From Devosia sp. Root436 (GTDB taxonomy: Bacteria > Pseudomonadota > Alphaproteobacteria > Rhizobiales > Devosiaceae): a stretch of DNA of 64,000 bases. A model generated the notes under the pieces. The model had not been told where the DNA came from. It did no database searches and saw only the letters and a list, made by a program, of their open reading frames with translations. The stretch covers positions 278,135 through 342,134 of the forward strand of contig NZ_LMEM01000010.1 of NCBI RefSeq assembly GCF_001426345.1, read 5' to 3'. Positions 1 to 9,552 of this stretch are shown here, piece after piece. The stretch's first letter is position 1; every line of letters begins with the position of its first letter. The position numbers and the translations under genes are program-made.

Positions 1-24
1 TTCATGTGCCTTGAGAGCCGTCAT
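1..24 (-). CDS. holA: DNA polymerase III subunit delta, N-terminal fragment
   Basis: Only the first eight codons are inside the window; they read MTALKAHE from an ATG at 24. HolA is the clamp-loader delta subunit and commonly follows lptE in alphaproteobacteria. The start codon overlaps the lptE stop codon by one base (TGATG), as expected for translational coupling. The identity rests on gene order and this short N-terminus, so it is an inference. Confidence 0.55.
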
Positions 25-530
25 CAGCGGCTGAGCGAGGCCAGCATGGCCAGCCGCAGCGATTCGGCGGCCGCCCGGGCGGCACGCTCGGCGGCCTCGG
101 CGCCGGCCGCCGTATCGGCCAGGACCTGGCCGCTGGTGGTATATTCGGCACTGGCGGTGCGGGTGAAGGTGATCGGCGCGGTGCCGGTCTCGTCCCGCTG
201 GGTGATGGTCAGCGTGGCGGTGACGGTCATCCGGCTCAGCTTGTTGGGATTGGCCGTCGCCGACAGGCCGACAACCGCCGATGACGAGCTTGCCGACACA
301 GTTGCCAGCGGCGCCGTTGCGGCGTCCGACGTGCCGAAACGTAGTGCCAGTTCCTGGTAGATGACCTGTTCGAGCCGCGAATTGGGCCTGGCATAGGCCA
401 GCTCGAGCATGGGTTGGCTGGCCAGCGCGCCGCTATAGACCGGGGAGAAGCTGCAGGCGCCCAGCGCCGTCCCAAGGCCAACCAGCAAGCCGGCGGCAAC
501 GATACGGCGCAGGGGCTTAGACAACGACAT
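24..530 (-). CDS. lptE: LPS assembly lipoprotein LptE
   Basis: This is a 168-residue lipoprotein that would act with LptD at the outer membrane to insert lipopolysaccharide. The N-terminus has basic residues, a hydrophobic stretch and a lipobox ending in GACS, where the Cys would be lipidated. The body has the low-complexity Ala/Ser/Thr character of alphaproteobacterial LptE. I chose the ATG at 530, which overlaps the leuS stop by 14 bases. A longer reading from 677 would be antisense-like sequence inside leuS and would bury the signal peptide. Position between leuS and holA matches the usual alphaproteobacterial order. Confidence 0.85.
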   Translation of the reverse strand: MSLSKPLRRIVAAGLLVGLGTALGACSFSPVYSGALASQPMLELAYARPNSRLEQVIYQELALRFGTSDAATAPLATVSASSSSAVVGLSATANPNKLSRMTVTATLTITQRDETGTAPITFTRTASAEYTTSGQVLADTAAGAEAAERAARAAAESLRLAMLASLSR

Positions 531-3171
531 TGACGATCCTGTCCGGGACGATGACGATCTTCTTGGGAGCCTTGCCATCAAGAATGCGGGCAATCTCGTC
601 CATTGACAAGACCAGCTTTTCCACCTCCGCGGCGGGCGTGCCCTTGGCAACGGTGATTTCGCCGCGGCGCTTGCCATTGACCTGGATCGGCATGGTCACC
701 GTGTCATCGACCAGCAGAGCCGGATCCACTTCGGGCCAGGGCGCGTCGGTAACCAGGCCCGGTTTGCCCAGAGCCTGCCAGCAGGTCTCGGCCAGATGCG
801 GCATCATCGGTGCGATGAGCTGGACCAGGCGCTCCACGCCCTGCTGCAGGGCATCCAGACGCGCCGCCGGAGCCGCCGAAACCAGCCCGGCGCCGCGCAC
901 CAGGGCGTTGGTCAGCTCATAAATCTGGGCCACGGCGCGGTTGAAGCGCAGGCCCTCGATATCGGCGCCGACATGATGCACGGCGCGATGCACCGCCTTG
1001 CGCAGGGTTTTGGCCTCATCGTCATCCGAACCATGAACAATGTCCGAAGACTGTTTCGCCAGATCGATAGTTTCGCCGACCAGCCGCCACACGCGCTGCT
1101 GGAAGCGGCTCGCGCCCTCGACGCCGGCCTCGGTCCACTGCACGTCGCGTTCCGGCGGGGAATCCGACAGCATGAACCAGCGCGCCGTATCGGCGCCATA
1201 GCTGGCCACGATCTCGTCGGGATCGACCACATTCTTCTTGGATTTGCTCATCTTTTCGATCGAACCGATGGCGATCGGCTCGCTCGAGCGGATATGGCGG
1301 GCGGTGCGCTGCTCGCCATTGGTCTCGACCACCACTTCGGTCGGCGGCACCCACTCGCCCGCTGGCGACTTGTAGGTCTCGTGGGTCACCATGCCCTGGG
1401 TGAACAGGCCCTTGAACGGCTCGTCCAGCCCCACATGGCCGGTGGCCTTCATGGCGCGGGTAAAGAAGCGCGAATAGAGCAGGTGCAGAATGGCGTGTTC
1501 CACCCCGCCGATATACTGATCAACCGGCAGCCAGCGATCGGCAATGGCCGGAATGGTCGGCGTATCGGCGTCGGGCGCGGTGAAGCGGGCGAAATACCAG
1601 GACGAATCGACGAACGTGTCCATGGTATCGGTTTCGCGCCGGGCCGCGCCGCCGCATTGCGGGCAGTTCACATGCTTCCAGCTGGGGTGATGGTCGAGCG
1701 CATTGCCGGGCTTGTCGAAGCTGACGTCATCAGGCAGCACCACCGGCAAGTCCTTCTTGGGTACCGGAATGGTGCCGCAGACCTCGCAATGGATGATCGG
1801 GATGGGCGCACCCCAATAGCGCTGGCGCGACAGGCCCCAGTCGCGCAGGCGATAATTCACCTCCACCGTGCCCTGCGCCTGGCCATCGACCTTGCGCGCG
1901 GCAAAATGGGCGGCAATGGCCTTCTTGGCGGCTTCGATCTCAAGACCGTCCAGGAAACCAGAATTGAATATCTTGCCAGGTCCCACATATGCTTCCGTCT
2001 CGGAAGCCATCTTGCTTATGAACGCGTCAGGGTCTGCGTCGGCATACCCGGCCTCAGTATGCACCAGGGGCAGGACGACGGGGATAACTGGCAGGTCGTA
2101 TTTGCGGGCGAAGTCGAGGTCGCGCTGGTCATGCGCCGGGCATCCGAAAATGGCGCCGGTGCCATAGTCCATCAGCACGAAATTGGCGACATAGACGGGC
2201 AGGGTCGCGCCCTCGATCACCGGATGCTTGACGCGCAGCCCGGTGAACAGGCCCAGTTTTTCGCCCTTTTCCAGGGTTTCGGTGGCGGTGCCATGGCGAT
2301 GGCATTCGGCCACGAATTCAGCCAGAGCCGGGTTGCCCGCCGCCAGTTCCGAAGTCAGCGGATGGTCGGGCGACAGCGCGATGAAGGAAGCGCCGAAAAT
2401 GGTGTCCGGCCGCGTGGTGAAAACCTCGATGCTGCTCGCTGCCGTGGTCTGACCAGGCTCCAGTTCGAACAGCAGCCGCAGCCCCTCGGATTTGCCGATC
2501 CAGTTGCGCTGCATGATGCGCACCTTTTCCGGCCATTCGGTCAGCCCGTCCAGCGCTTCCAGCAGCTCTTCGGCATAGTCCGAAATCTTGAAGAACCACT
2601 GGGTCAGCTCGCGCTGTTCCACGACGGCGCCCGAGCGCCAGCCGCGCCCGTCGATGACCTGCTCATTGGCCAGCACGGTCATGTCCACGGGGTCCCAGTT
2701 GACCTTGGATTTCTTGCGGGTGACCAGGCCGGCCGCGAGCATGTCGATGAACATGGCCTGCTGGTGCCGGTAATAGTCCGGCTCGCAGGTGGCGATTTCG
2801 CGGGTCCAGTCGATGGCCAGGCCCATGGACTTGAGCTGGGCCTTCATGGCTTCGATATTCTGCCGGGTCCAGATGCCCGGATTCATGCCGCGCTCGATGG
2901 CGGCATTTTCCGCGGGCAGGCCAAAGGCGTCCCAGCCCATGGGGTGCAGCACATTGCGGCCCTTGGCGCGATAATAGCGCGCCACCACGTCGCCCATGGA
3001 ATAGTTGCGCACATGGCCCATATGGATGCGGCCCGAGGGATAGGGGAACATCTCGAGGACGTAATAGGGCTCGCGCGGATCGTCATTGGAGCTGACAAAG
3101 CTGCGGGCATCGTCCCACACCTTTTGCCATTTCGGTTCCATTTCACGCGGATTGTAGCGTTCGCCGCTCAC
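517..3171 (-). CDS. leuS: Leucyl-tRNA synthetase
   Basis: Class Ia aminoacyl-tRNA synthetase that charges tRNA-Leu in the cytoplasm. The product has 884 residues, normal for bacterial LeuS. The HIGH-type signature is seen as HMGH at residues 50-53 within [13 protein letters not shown], and the KMSKS loop is intact near residue 640. A zinc-ribbon-like pair of CxxC motifs (CEVC and CPQC) lies in the middle. The editing domain (CP1) is present as a long insertion with [10 protein letters not shown]. It is the first gene of an operon with lptE and holA. Confidence 0.98.
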   Translation of the reverse strand: MSGERYNPREMEPKWQKVWDDARSFVSSNDDPREPYYVLEMFPYPSGRIHMGHVRNYSMGDVVARYYRAKGRNVLHPMGWDAFGLPAENAAIERGMNPGIWTRQNIEAMKAQLKSMGLAIDWTREIATCEPDYYRHQQAMFIDMLAAGLVTRKKSKVNWDPVDMTVLANEQVIDGRGWRSGAVVEQRELTQWFFKISDYAEELLEALDGLTEWPEKVRIMQRNWIGKSEGLRLLFELEPGQTTAASSIEVFTTRPDTIFGASFIALSPDHPLTSELAAGNPALAEFVAECHRHGTATETLEKGEKLGLFTGLRVKHPVIEGATLPVYVANFVLMDYGTGAIFGCPAHDQRDLDFARKYDLPVIPVVLPLVHTEAGYADADPDAFISKMASETEAYVGPGKIFNSGFLDGLEIEAAKKAIAAHFAARKVDGQAQGTVEVNYRLRDWGLSRQRYWGAPIPIIHCEVCGTIPVPKKDLPVVLPDDVSFDKPGNALDHHPSWKHVNCPQCGGAARRETDTMDTFVDSSWYFARFTAPDADTPTIPAIADRWLPVDQYIGGVEHAILHLLYSRFFTRAMKATGHVGLDEPFKGLFTQGMVTHETYKSPAGEWVPPTEVVVETNGEQRTARHIRSSEPIAIGSIEKMSKSKKNVVDPDEIVASYGADTARWFMLSDSPPERDVQWTEAGVEGASRFQQRVWRLVGETIDLAKQSSDIVHGSDDDEAKTLRKAVHRAVHHVGADIEGLRFNRAVAQIYELTNALVRGAGLVSAAPAARLDALQQGVERLVQLIAPMMPHLAETCWQALGKPGLVTDAPWPEVDPALLVDDTVTMPIQVNGKRRGEITVAKGTPAAEVEKLVLSMDEIARILDGKAPKKIVIVPDRIVNVVV

Positions 3172-3301
3172 TGAATTCGTCCTTGGATTATCTTTCGCAA
3201 GCGCCGGGTAAAGTTCGGTCTGGCTTGCGTTTAGGGGGGATTTTGGCTACCGGACCATCACCAGAAATACAAGCCAAGGTCAACAGGAACAGGGCGAAAG
3301 C

Positions 3302-3976
3302 ATGGATACCGCCGCCGCTACCAGCCTAGTTGCCATCAATGATCGCATCGCCCGCGCTCATGCCCGCTTCGGCGCCCCGCCCGAGGCGGTGGAGCTGGTC
3401 GCCGTCTCCAAGACCTTTCCAGCCGAGGCGATCGCGCCATTCCTGGCGGCAGGCCAGCGCGTGTTTGGTGAAAACCGGGTGCAGGAGGCCAAGGACAAGT
3501 GGCCCGGCCTGCGCCAGCTTTATCCGGATGTGGTGCTCCATCTCATCGGGCCGCTGCAGACCAACAAGGCGCGCGAGGCGGTGGCGCTGTTCGATGTCAT
3601 CGAGACACTGGATCGCGACAAGCTGGCCGGCGTGCTGGCCGCCGAAATGGCGCGCGCCGGCCGCTGGCTGCCCTGTTTCGTCCAGGTCAATATCGGGCTC
3701 GAAGAGCAGAAGGCCGGCATCGCCCCGGCCGAAACCGCCGCCTTCGTCGCCCGCTGCCGCGATGTGCACGGGCTCGATATTGCCGGCCTCATGTGCATCC
3801 CGCCCGATGGCGTGCCGCCCGGCCCCTATTTCGCCCATCTCGCCACCCTCGCCCGCGACGCCGGTGTCAGCGGCCTCTCCATGGGGATGAGCGGCGATTT
3901 CGAAGCCGGCATCGCCATGGGCGCAACCCATGTCCGGGTGGGCAGTGCGCTGTTCGGGCACCGGGAGCGCGTCTAG
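3302..3976 (+). CDS. yggS: PLP homeostasis protein (YggS/PLPBP family)
   Basis: Single-domain pyridoxal-phosphate binding protein of 224 residues, with the fold of the alanine racemase barrel but no known enzymatic activity. It controls PLP levels and amino-acid pools. The PLP lysine lies in AVSKTFP (Lys37). Other family signatures are GENRVQEAKDKW, HLIGPLQTNK and the C-terminal MGMSGDFEAGIAMG phosphate-binding segment. It is transcribed divergently from leuS with a 130-base gap. Confidence 0.95.
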   Translation: MDTAAATSLVAINDRIARAHARFGAPPEAVELVAVSKTFPAEAIAPFLAAGQRVFGENRVQEAKDKWPGLRQLYPDVVLHLIGPLQTNKAREAVALFDVIETLDRDKLAGVLAAEMARAGRWLPCFVQVNIGLEEQKAGIAPAETAAFVARCRDVHGLDIAGLMCIPPDGVPPGPYFAHLATLARDAGVSGLSMGMSGDFEAGIAMGATHVRVGSALFGHRERV

Positions 3977-4132
3977 CGCACGACCACCGCTGCTTATTGC
4001 CAGCGAACTGCAACTTCCTGCCGCTTTTCTTCGTTGCTCATGCCTGTAACGCCGTTGTGATTGGCTGGCCAAAAACCGGTCGCAATATTGTGACCCTTGG
4101 CGGGGGCCGACGCAAAAAGACCGGAGAAAACA

Positions 4133-4816
4133 ATGAACAAGCGACGCATCCTGCTGGTGGACGACGACGCTGATCTGCGCCAGACGCTGGTTGACCAGCT
4201 CGAGAGCTTCAATGAGTTCGAAATCATGCAGGCGGCGACGGCCAATGATGCGCTCAAGGCGACGCGCGAAAACAATATCGACCTGATGATTCTCGATGTC
4301 GGCCTGCCGGACATGGATGGGCGCGAAGCGGTCAAGGTATTGCGCAGCGAGGGCTATAAAAGCCCGATCCTGATGCTGACCGGGCATGACAGCGACGCCG
4401 ACCAGATACGGGGCCTCGATTCGGGCGCCAATGACTATCTCACCAAGCCATTCCGTTTCCCGGTGCTGCTGGCCCGCATCAATTCCGCCTTGCGCCAGCA
4501 CGACCAGAGCGAGGATGTGGTTTTCACCATCGGCCAATACAGCTTCCAGCCCTCGGCCAAGATTCTGGAGGCCAATGACGGCGGCAAGGTGCGGCTGACC
4601 GACAAGGAAACCTCCATCCTCAAATACCTCTACCGCCAGGGCCCCAAGACCATCACCCGCGACGTGCTGCTCAAGGAAGTCTGGGGCTACAATAACCGCG
4701 TCACCACCCATACGCTGGAAACCCATATCTATCGCCTGCGCCAGAAGATCGAGCGCGACCCCTCCAATGCCCGCCTGCTGGTGACCGAAGAAGGTGGCTA
4801 TCGCCTGGTGCCCTAA
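4133..4816 (+). CDS. OmpR-family response regulator, CenR-like
   Basis: A 227-residue response regulator. The receiver domain (residues 5-118) has the acidic pocket DDD at 10-12, phospho-acceptor Asp55 in ILDVGLPDMDG and Lys105 in LTKPF. The C-terminal winged helix (about 135-225) has the OmpR recognition region VTTHTLETHIYRLRQKIE. I started at ATG 4133, just before MNKRRILLVDDD; an upstream extension adds a non-conserved tail. There is no histidine kinase next to it, so the partner is encoded elsewhere. The N-terminus resembles CenR, the essential envelope regulator of alphaproteobacteria, but I cannot verify orthology. Confidence 0.88.
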   Translation: MNKRRILLVDDDADLRQTLVDQLESFNEFEIMQAATANDALKATRENNIDLMILDVGLPDMDGREAVKVLRSEGYKSPILMLTGHDSDADQIRGLDSGANDYLTKPFRFPVLLARINSALRQHDQSEDVVFTIGQYSFQPSAKILEANDGGKVRLTDKETSILKYLYRQGPKTITRDVLLKEVWGYNNRVTTHTLETHIYRLRQKIERDPSNARLLVTEEGGYRLVP

Positions 4817-4920
4817 ACCCGGTGGACCGGCACAAAATCGAGTACAAACCAGCATGAAATGCCCTATAGGATGAGGTGGCTCCGCTCCGGTGGGGTCACT
4901 GGCGCATCCGGATTGGGCAT

Positions 4921-5388
4921 ATGATCAGGGACGATGCGGCCGAGGCACTGGGCCGGGCCGAATTCTTCGATATCTGCGACGACGAGCAGCGGCGCATGCT
5001 GGCCTTTGCCGGCGATGTCAGGCATTTCGATCCCGATGCGGTGCTCTACCAGGCCGGCGACATGCCGCAGGGAGCGTTCGTGCTGCTCGAGGGCACGCTC
5101 AAGGCCAAGCCGGAAGGGCCGGGCGCCGGCAAGCCCTATGCCATTTCCGAGCCGGGCAGCGTGGTGTCGGCCATGGCGCTGATCCTCAGCAAGCCGCGGC
5201 CCGTGACCGTCACCGCCGTCACCGACACGCGAACGCTGTTCGTGCCGCGGACCGCCTTCCTCAAGCTGGTGCAGCAATCGCCCGAGCTGGCGCAGCGCGC
5301 CGTGGCGCGGGTCGAGCGTGAGCTGGGCGATTATCTGGGCGCGCTCGAGCCGGCACATCGCAAGATGAAGGCGGACGAGGGCGGCTGA
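4921..5388 (+). CDS. Stand-alone cyclic nucleotide-binding domain protein
   Basis: A 155-residue protein made almost entirely of one cNMP-binding beta-roll. FFDICDDEQRRMLAFAGDVRHF opens the domain and is followed by a GAFVLLEGTLK turn and PGSVVSAMALILSKPRPVTVTA, which fits the family pattern although the phosphate-binding cassette looks weak. No helix-turn-helix or kinase domain follows, so it is a sensor or anchoring domain without an effector. I preferred ATG 4921 because residues before it are not conserved-looking. It lies between the response regulator and the DUF930 gene (26-base gap to the latter), perhaps one transcript. Confidence 0.75.
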   Translation: MIRDDAAEALGRAEFFDICDDEQRRMLAFAGDVRHFDPDAVLYQAGDMPQGAFVLLEGTLKAKPEGPGAGKPYAISEPGSVVSAMALILSKPRPVTVTAVTDTRTLFVPRTAFLKLVQQSPELAQRAVARVERELGDYLGALEPAHRKMKADEGG

Positions 5389-5414
5389 ACCGGCCCGCAA
5401 AAGGGCGCAAAGTC

Positions 5415-6113
5415 ATGCCAGTGACGGCCCCGTCAGTTCGCGCGCACCCTCTCGACATGCTTCACTCCGCCGACACCATGGTTCGCTGGACGCTGCCGGT
5501 ATCGGTCGTCATTCATGGCGGGCTGCTGGCGGCCCTGCTGGCATTGGCGGTGCCGCGCAGCCTGGAGCGCCCGGCGCAGCACGTGATTTCGGTCGAGCTG
5601 GTCCGCCCCGCGCCACAATCGCCACCGCCCGCCGTGGCGAGCGCCGAGCCGGCGCCAAAGCCCGCAGCCGTGCCCGAAGCGCCGCCGCCTGTGCCCACAG
5701 CCAGCGCCGATGATGGCATGATCGCCGCGACCGACTTCTATGCCGGCGGCATCCTGGCCGATCCTGCCAATGCCGAGGTCCGCAGGAATTTTCCGCTGCT
5801 GGCCAGCAGCGAACAGGTTACCCAGCTCTGCAACATGGAAGCGCTGGAGCAATTGCGGCTGGCCGACCCGGCCGTGCCGGCCGACGCCCTGGTGGGCTAT
5901 GCCTTTGACAGCATTACCGTCGCCGGCACTGTGCTCGACGCGCCCGATGGCGCCGTGCGCAGCGGCGGAAGCTGGTTTCACTTCCGCTACCATTGTGCGG
6001 TGACGCCCGACATAGCCGGCGTCAGCGCCTTTGAATATGCGCTGGGCGCCGCCGTGCCGCCGGAGCAATGGGAAGAGCACTTCCTCAATGGGAATGACGA
6101 CTGGCTGAACTAG
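5415..6113 (+). CDS. DUF930 domain protein with TonB-like N-terminus
   Basis: A 232-residue predicted inner-membrane-anchored periplasmic protein. One membrane segment lies near residues 25-50. A Pro/Ala-rich stretch of about 45 residues follows, like the spanning region of TonB-type proteins. The C-terminal DUF930 domain has paired cysteines (LCNMEALEQL and FRYHCAV). The function of DUF930 is unknown. It follows the cyclic-nucleotide-binding gene closely and converges on xthA with a 10-base gap. Confidence 0.8.
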   Translation: MPVTAPSVRAHPLDMLHSADTMVRWTLPVSVVIHGGLLAALLALAVPRSLERPAQHVISVELVRPAPQSPPPAVASAEPAPKPAAVPEAPPPVPTASADDGMIAATDFYAGGILADPANAEVRRNFPLLASSEQVTQLCNMEALEQLRLADPAVPADALVGYAFDSITVAGTVLDAPDGAVRSGGSWFHFRYHCAVTPDIAGVSAFEYALGAAVPPEQWEEHFLNGNDDWLN

Positions 6114-6123
6114 GCGATCGGTC

Positions 6124-6936
6124 CTAGACCCCGGCAAACCGGGCGATCACAGGCACATGGTCGCTGGGCTGCCTGGCATAGCCGCGGAAGGCCTTGACGA
6201 TCTCGGTGCCGGTGCAGTGCTCGGCCACGTCCGATGTGGCCCAGATATGGTCGAGCCGCCGGCCCTTGTTGGCCAGCTCCCAATTGGCGCTGCGATAGCT
6301 CCACCACGAATAGAGCTTCTGGTCGTGCGGCACATGCTTGCGCACCAGGTCCGTCCAGCCATGCCCGCCATTGAGGATGGCGTTGAGCGCCTCGGTCTCG
6401 ACCGGGGTGTGGCTGACGATCTTGAGCAATTGCTTGTGGCTCCACACGTCGTTTTCATGCGGGGCGATGTTGAAATCGCCGGCGATGAGATGGCCGCGCT
6501 GGAAGATGGGATCGGTGAACCAGCTGGTCAGCTCGCTGAGGAAGCCCAGCTTGTGCTTGAATTTGGGGTTGGTCTCGGGGTCGGGCTCGTCGCCGCCGGC
6601 CGGAATGTAGAAATCGTGCAAGGTCACCGGACCATGGCCGAAATCGGTCAGCGCCGAGATATGGCGCGATTCGGGGATGTCGCAGAAGACGCGGCTCGAC
6701 ACATCGGTCAGCGGGAATTTCGAGACGATGGCGACGCCGTGATAGCCCTTCTGCCCATGTACGGCCATGTGCTTGTAGCCGGCCTCGATGAAGGCATTGC
6801 GCGGGAACTGGTCATCCAGGCACTTGATCTCCTGGAACATGATGACGTCCGGATGATGCTGGGCGATGAAGTCCAGCACCATGGGCAGGCGCAGCCGGAT
6901 AGAATTGATGTTCCAGGTGACGATGGAGACGGGCAT
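6124..6936 (-). CDS. xthA: Exodeoxyribonuclease III
   Basis: AP endonuclease and 3'-5' exonuclease of base excision repair, 270 residues, normal length. Motifs of the exonuclease-endonuclease-phosphatase family are present: VTWNINSIR at the N-terminus, MFQEIKC (metal-binding Glu), GDFNIAP (catalytic Asp/Asn) and the terminal SDHVPV (catalytic Asp-His). The ATG at 6936 places the conserved VTWNINS at the very start; an in-frame extension to 7014 has no similarity and is unlikely. Confidence 0.96.
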   Translation of the reverse strand: MPVSIVTWNINSIRLRLPMVLDFIAQHHPDVIMFQEIKCLDDQFPRNAFIEAGYKHMAVHGQKGYHGVAIVSKFPLTDVSSRVFCDIPESRHISALTDFGHGPVTLHDFYIPAGGDEPDPETNPKFKHKLGFLSELTSWFTDPIFQRGHLIAGDFNIAPHENDVWSHKQLLKIVSHTPVETEALNAILNGGHGWTDLVRKHVPHDQKLYSWWSYRSANWELANKGRRLDHIWATSDVAEHCTGTEIVKAFRGYARQPSDHVPVIARFAGV

Positions 6937-7046
6937 TTTTGGCCTTTGGTCAGAAGCCTCTTTATCGCGAAGGGCGCGGAGTCTCACAAGCCGAAAATGG
7001 CCGGACGTGCGCAATCGCCGCCCGGCTTTCGCTTGCGGTTACACTT

Positions 7047-7108
7047 GTGATGGGCGGCCTTTGGACCAAGAACTGTCGACATAGAACGGACCAAGGGCCG
7101 CCCATCAC
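7047..7108. repeat. Long imperfect inverted repeat (21-bp arms)
   Basis: The left arm at 7047-7067 and right arm at 7088-7108 can pair over 21 bases with two mismatches, around a 20-base loop. The arm core reads GTGATGGGCGGCC. No T-run follows on either strand, so it does not look like an intrinsic terminator. It could be the remnant of a small mobile element, an RNA structure in the xthA leader, or a protein-binding cruciform. Confidence 0.7.
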
Positions 7109-7176
7109 GGGTCTGGAGTTTCCTCACCGGGTCCGGACACAGGTCCCGGCCCTGCGTCGGGGCCGCGTGATTGGCG

Positions 7177-7227
7177 GGGATGAGCACAGTATGCACCAGC
7201 TTTTTCGAACGGGGATAAGATGGATAA
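7177..7227 (-). repeat. Dispersed element, copy 1
   Basis: Read on the minus strand, this starts with the 17-base string TTATCCATCTTATCCCC (7227 to 7211), then an A-run, CT, GCATACT and CATCCC in the same spacing as at 44494-44544. The two intergenic copies share clearly more than half of about 50 positions, including the exact 17-mer. I do not recognise the element. Confidence 0.6.
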
Positions 7228-7262
7228 GTGGCGCAAGTTCGCCGGCGTTTTCCCAACCACTG

Positions 7263-7349
7263 CGCGTCATCCCCGGGCCTGACCCGAGGACCATTGGCCG
7301 CTTGTGCCAGGATGAGGCTGGCTCTCGGATCAAGTCCCAGGGCGGTACT
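7263..7349. repeat. Extragenic palindromic repeat, degenerate
   Basis: The left arm reads GCGTCATCCCCGGGCCTGAC and continues to CCGAGGACC. A decayed right arm is seen near 7322-7347 (CTCGGATCAAGTCCCAGGGC). The left arm strongly resembles 31423-31453, so this is a family of dispersed intergenic repeats. Confidence 0.6.
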
Positions 7350-7385
7350 GGACGGGAGGCGGAAAAGAGCCTCAGGTCGTGCAAC

Positions 7386-7413
7386 AAAAAACCCGGCCTT
7401 GCGACCGGGTTTT
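7386..7413 (-). terminator. Intrinsic terminator of rplS
   Basis: A stem AAAACCCGG/CCGGGTTTT with an 8-base loop lies 25 bases beyond the rplS stop. On the minus strand it ends in a run of six T residues. Its A/T-flanked symmetry could also stop rightward transcripts. Confidence 0.88.
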
Positions 7414-7437
7414 TCACATGCGGCAATGTGCCAGGGC

Positions 7438-7989
7438 TTACTCGGCCTTGGGGGCCTCTTCGGCAGCAGCAGCGGCCTCGGCAGCCTTTGCAGCGGCTGC
7501 GGCTTCCGCATCCTTGGCGGCCTGTTCGGCGGCGAACGCCTCGGCGGCAGCGATCTTCTCGGCTTCGCGGGCTTCACGCGCAGCCTGGGCGGCAGTGCGC
7601 TCGCCGGCTTCGATCTTCTTGGTGCGCGAATTGGTCGATTCGAAAATACGGGCGGATTTACCGCGACGGTCGCGCAGGTAATAGAGCTTGGCGCGACGGA
7701 CCTTGCCGCGCTTGAGGACTTCCACGCTCGCCACGTTGGGCGAGTAGTAGGGGAACACGCGCTCGACGCCTTCGCCATACGAAATCTTGCGCACGGTGAA
7801 GCTGGCGGTGATGCCGCCGCCATTGAGGGCGATCACGACGCCTTCATAGGCCTGCAGGCGTTCCTTGTCGCCTTCACGGATCTTGACCCACACCTTGATG
7901 GTGTCGCCATGGGTGAAGTCGGGCAGTTCGCGCTTGGCGGCAAGAGCAGCAACCTGCTCGGCCTCAAGCTGTTCGATGATATTGGTCAT
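7438..7989 (-). CDS. rplS: 50S ribosomal protein L19
   Basis: Ribosomal protein at the 30S/50S interface. The L19 core spans residues 1-115 ([47 protein letters not shown]). Beyond it is an extension of roughly 65 residues, almost purely Ala, Glu and Lys, predicted helical; E. coli L19 is about 115 residues. Such tails occur in other Hyphomicrobiales, as far as I recall. It is the last gene of the rimM-trmD-rplS cluster and is followed by an intrinsic terminator. Confidence 0.97.
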   Translation of the reverse strand: MTNIIEQLEAEQVAALAAKRELPDFTHGDTIKVWVKIREGDKERLQAYEGVVIALNGGGITASFTVRKISYGEGVERVFPYYSPNVASVEVLKRGKVRRAKLYYLRDRRGKSARIFESTNSRTKKIEAGERTAAQAAREAREAEKIAAAEAFAAEQAAKDAEAAAAAKAAEAAAAAEEAPKAE

Positions 7990-8223
7990 GTCGATTCCGT
8001 TCTGAATCTTTTCAAAGGAGCGTTTATCGGGCCTTTCGGCTCGCCGCCCGGTCTTGGTTGGTAACGGAGGTTTTTCGTCTTTTTATTGGTGCGAGCCAGG
8101 TCCGATCAGCCCGACATCGCGATAGTGGCGCGGCTATAGGCGAAAAATGCCCGAGAGTCTAGGGTTTGAGTGTCATCAAGGCTGCAAAGAGGCTTTTGGC
8201 GACTGCGCTGGCTGGGATTTCGG

Positions 8224-8907
8224 CTACTCTTCGAGCAAATCCGGCCGCCGCATTGCCGTGAGTTCCCGGCTCCGTTCGGCGCGCCATCTGGCGATCCTGC
8301 CATGGTCGCCCGAAGTCAGCACGGCGGGGATATCCATGCCCTCGAAACTTTGCGGGCGGGTATATTGGGGGTATTCCAGCAGCCCGTTCTCGAAGCTCTC
8401 GTCGGCGTGGCTGTCCGACCCGCCAAGCACGCCGGGAATGAGCCGCACCACGGCCTCCAGCAGCACCATGGCGGCCACTTCCCCGCCGGCCAGCACATAG
8501 TCGCCAATGGAGATTTCTTCGAGCGCACGGCCATCGATGACACGCTGGTCGATACCCTCGAAGCGGCCGCAGACGATGACAGCGCCGGGTCCCAGCGCCA
8601 GTTCGCGGGCGCGCGCCTGGGTCAGCGGCGTGCCGCGCGGCGACATCAGGATGCGCGGGCGCGGATCGCCGGCGGGGGATACCGCATCGATGGCCCTGGC
8701 CAGGATATCGGGCTTGAGCACCATGCCGGCGCCACCGCCCGAGGGCGTATCGTCCACCGTGCGATGCCGGTCCGTGGCGAAATCGCGCAGGTGGGTGGCC
8801 TCGAGCGACCACAGGCCATCGGCCATGCCGCGGCCCAGCACCGAGGCGCCGAGGGGGCCGGGAAACAGTTCGGGGAAAAGCGTGATGATGGCGGCCGAAA
8901 AGCTCAA
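8224..8907 (-). CDS. trmD: tRNA (guanine-N1-)-methyltransferase
   Basis: Methylates G37 of tRNAs to prevent frameshifting; a SPOUT enzyme with a trefoil knot. The 227-residue product shows the expected [10 protein letters not shown] start, [10 protein letters not shown], the SAM-binding knot [10 protein letters not shown] and the P-rich [10 protein letters not shown]. The start is TTG at 8907, whose TTGA overlaps the rimM stop, indicating translational coupling. A 234-base gap separates it from rplS, longer than usual for this operon; I see no gene in it. Confidence 0.96.
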   Translation of the reverse strand: MSFSAAIITLFPELFPGPLGASVLGRGMADGLWSLEATHLRDFATDRHRTVDDTPSGGGAGMVLKPDILARAIDAVSPAGDPRPRILMSPRGTPLTQARARELALGPGAVIVCGRFEGIDQRVIDGRALEEISIGDYVLAGGEVAAMVLLEAVVRLIPGVLGGSDSHADESFENGLLEYPQYTRPQSFEGMDIPAVLTSGDHGRIARWRAERSRELTAMRRPDLLEE

Positions 8908-9437
8908 TCGGGCTCTTCCTCGCCTTCGGGGGCATCGGTCGGCACGACGATGGTGAGGAAGCCCCCGGCAATGTCGATGTGAGGCACCACGGCCTTGGTG
9001 AAGGGGTAGAGATAGGTGTCGCCGCTTTGCGGATCGCGCACCTCGATGAGATCGCCCGCACCGAAATTGGGCATGGCGGAGACCTTGCCGATGACCACGC
9101 CGCTATCGAGCCGGACATCGAGCCCGATCAGGTCGGCATGGTAGAAATCGTCTTCGTCCTCGGGTTCGGGCAGCTTGCTGCGATCCACGAAGAGACTGAC
9201 GCCGTTAAGCTGTTCAGCTGCCGTGCGGTCGGAAATGCCCTTGATGTGAGCGATGACCACATTTTTTTGCAGGCGCACCTTGGTCAGGGTTACGGTCAGG
9301 CCCGGCCGGTCGGTATCGAGCGGGCCGTAGCTGCCGATGGCCTCGGGATCCTGGGTATGGGTGGCGATGCGCACCTGGCCCTTGATGCCATGCGCGGCGC
9401 CGATCTGGCCGAGAAATATCTGGTTGGACTTGGTCAT
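8904..9437 (-). CDS. rimM: 16S rRNA processing protein RimM
   Basis: Ribosome maturation factor for the 30S head domain, 177 residues. It has the N-terminal RimM barrel ([16 protein letters not shown]) and a C-terminal PRC-barrel ([27 protein letters not shown]). It starts at ATG 9437 and its stop overlaps the trmD start. The usual upstream neighbour rpsP (S16) is not here; the next gene upstream is on the opposite strand. Confidence 0.95.
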   Translation of the reverse strand: MTKSNQIFLGQIGAAHGIKGQVRIATHTQDPEAIGSYGPLDTDRPGLTVTLTKVRLQKNVVIAHIKGISDRTAAEQLNGVSLFVDRSKLPEPEDEDDFYHADLIGLDVRLDSGVVIGKVSAMPNFGAGDLIEVRDPQSGDTYLYPFTKAVVPHIDIAGGFLTIVVPTDAPEGEEEPD

Positions 9438-9552
9438 GCTCGCTCCGGCGGCTGTGCATGGGTCTTAGCAGGCGCCGGGCGGCTTGGGAATTGTGCGGAA
9501 CCAAGCAGGGGAGGCGGCAATTGTCCAAGCGAAACCGGCAAGGAGCCTATCG

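Larger units (their letters stand above)
6937..7385. other. Gene-free interval between xthA and rplS
   Basis: About 450 bases without a convincing gene. It holds a long hairpin (7047-7108), one copy of a dispersed element (7177-7227, minus orientation) shared with 44494-44544, and a degenerate palindromic extragenic repeat (7263-7349). Several open frames cross it on both strands, but their composition is that of shadow frames and they run into rplS. Promoters for xthA would be expected near its left end; I cannot assign them. Confidence 0.6.

Noticed and set aside
796-3174. 792-codon open frame antisense to leuS
   Set aside because: It lies entirely opposite a well-conserved leuS. High GC makes long antisense frames common, and the composition is rich in His, Gly, Arg and Gln as expected of a shadow.
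6984-7823. 279-codon minus-strand frame across the xthA-rplS gap
   Set aside because: It overlaps rplS in another frame, crosses its terminator and is mostly Pro/Arg/Ser, as shadows are here.
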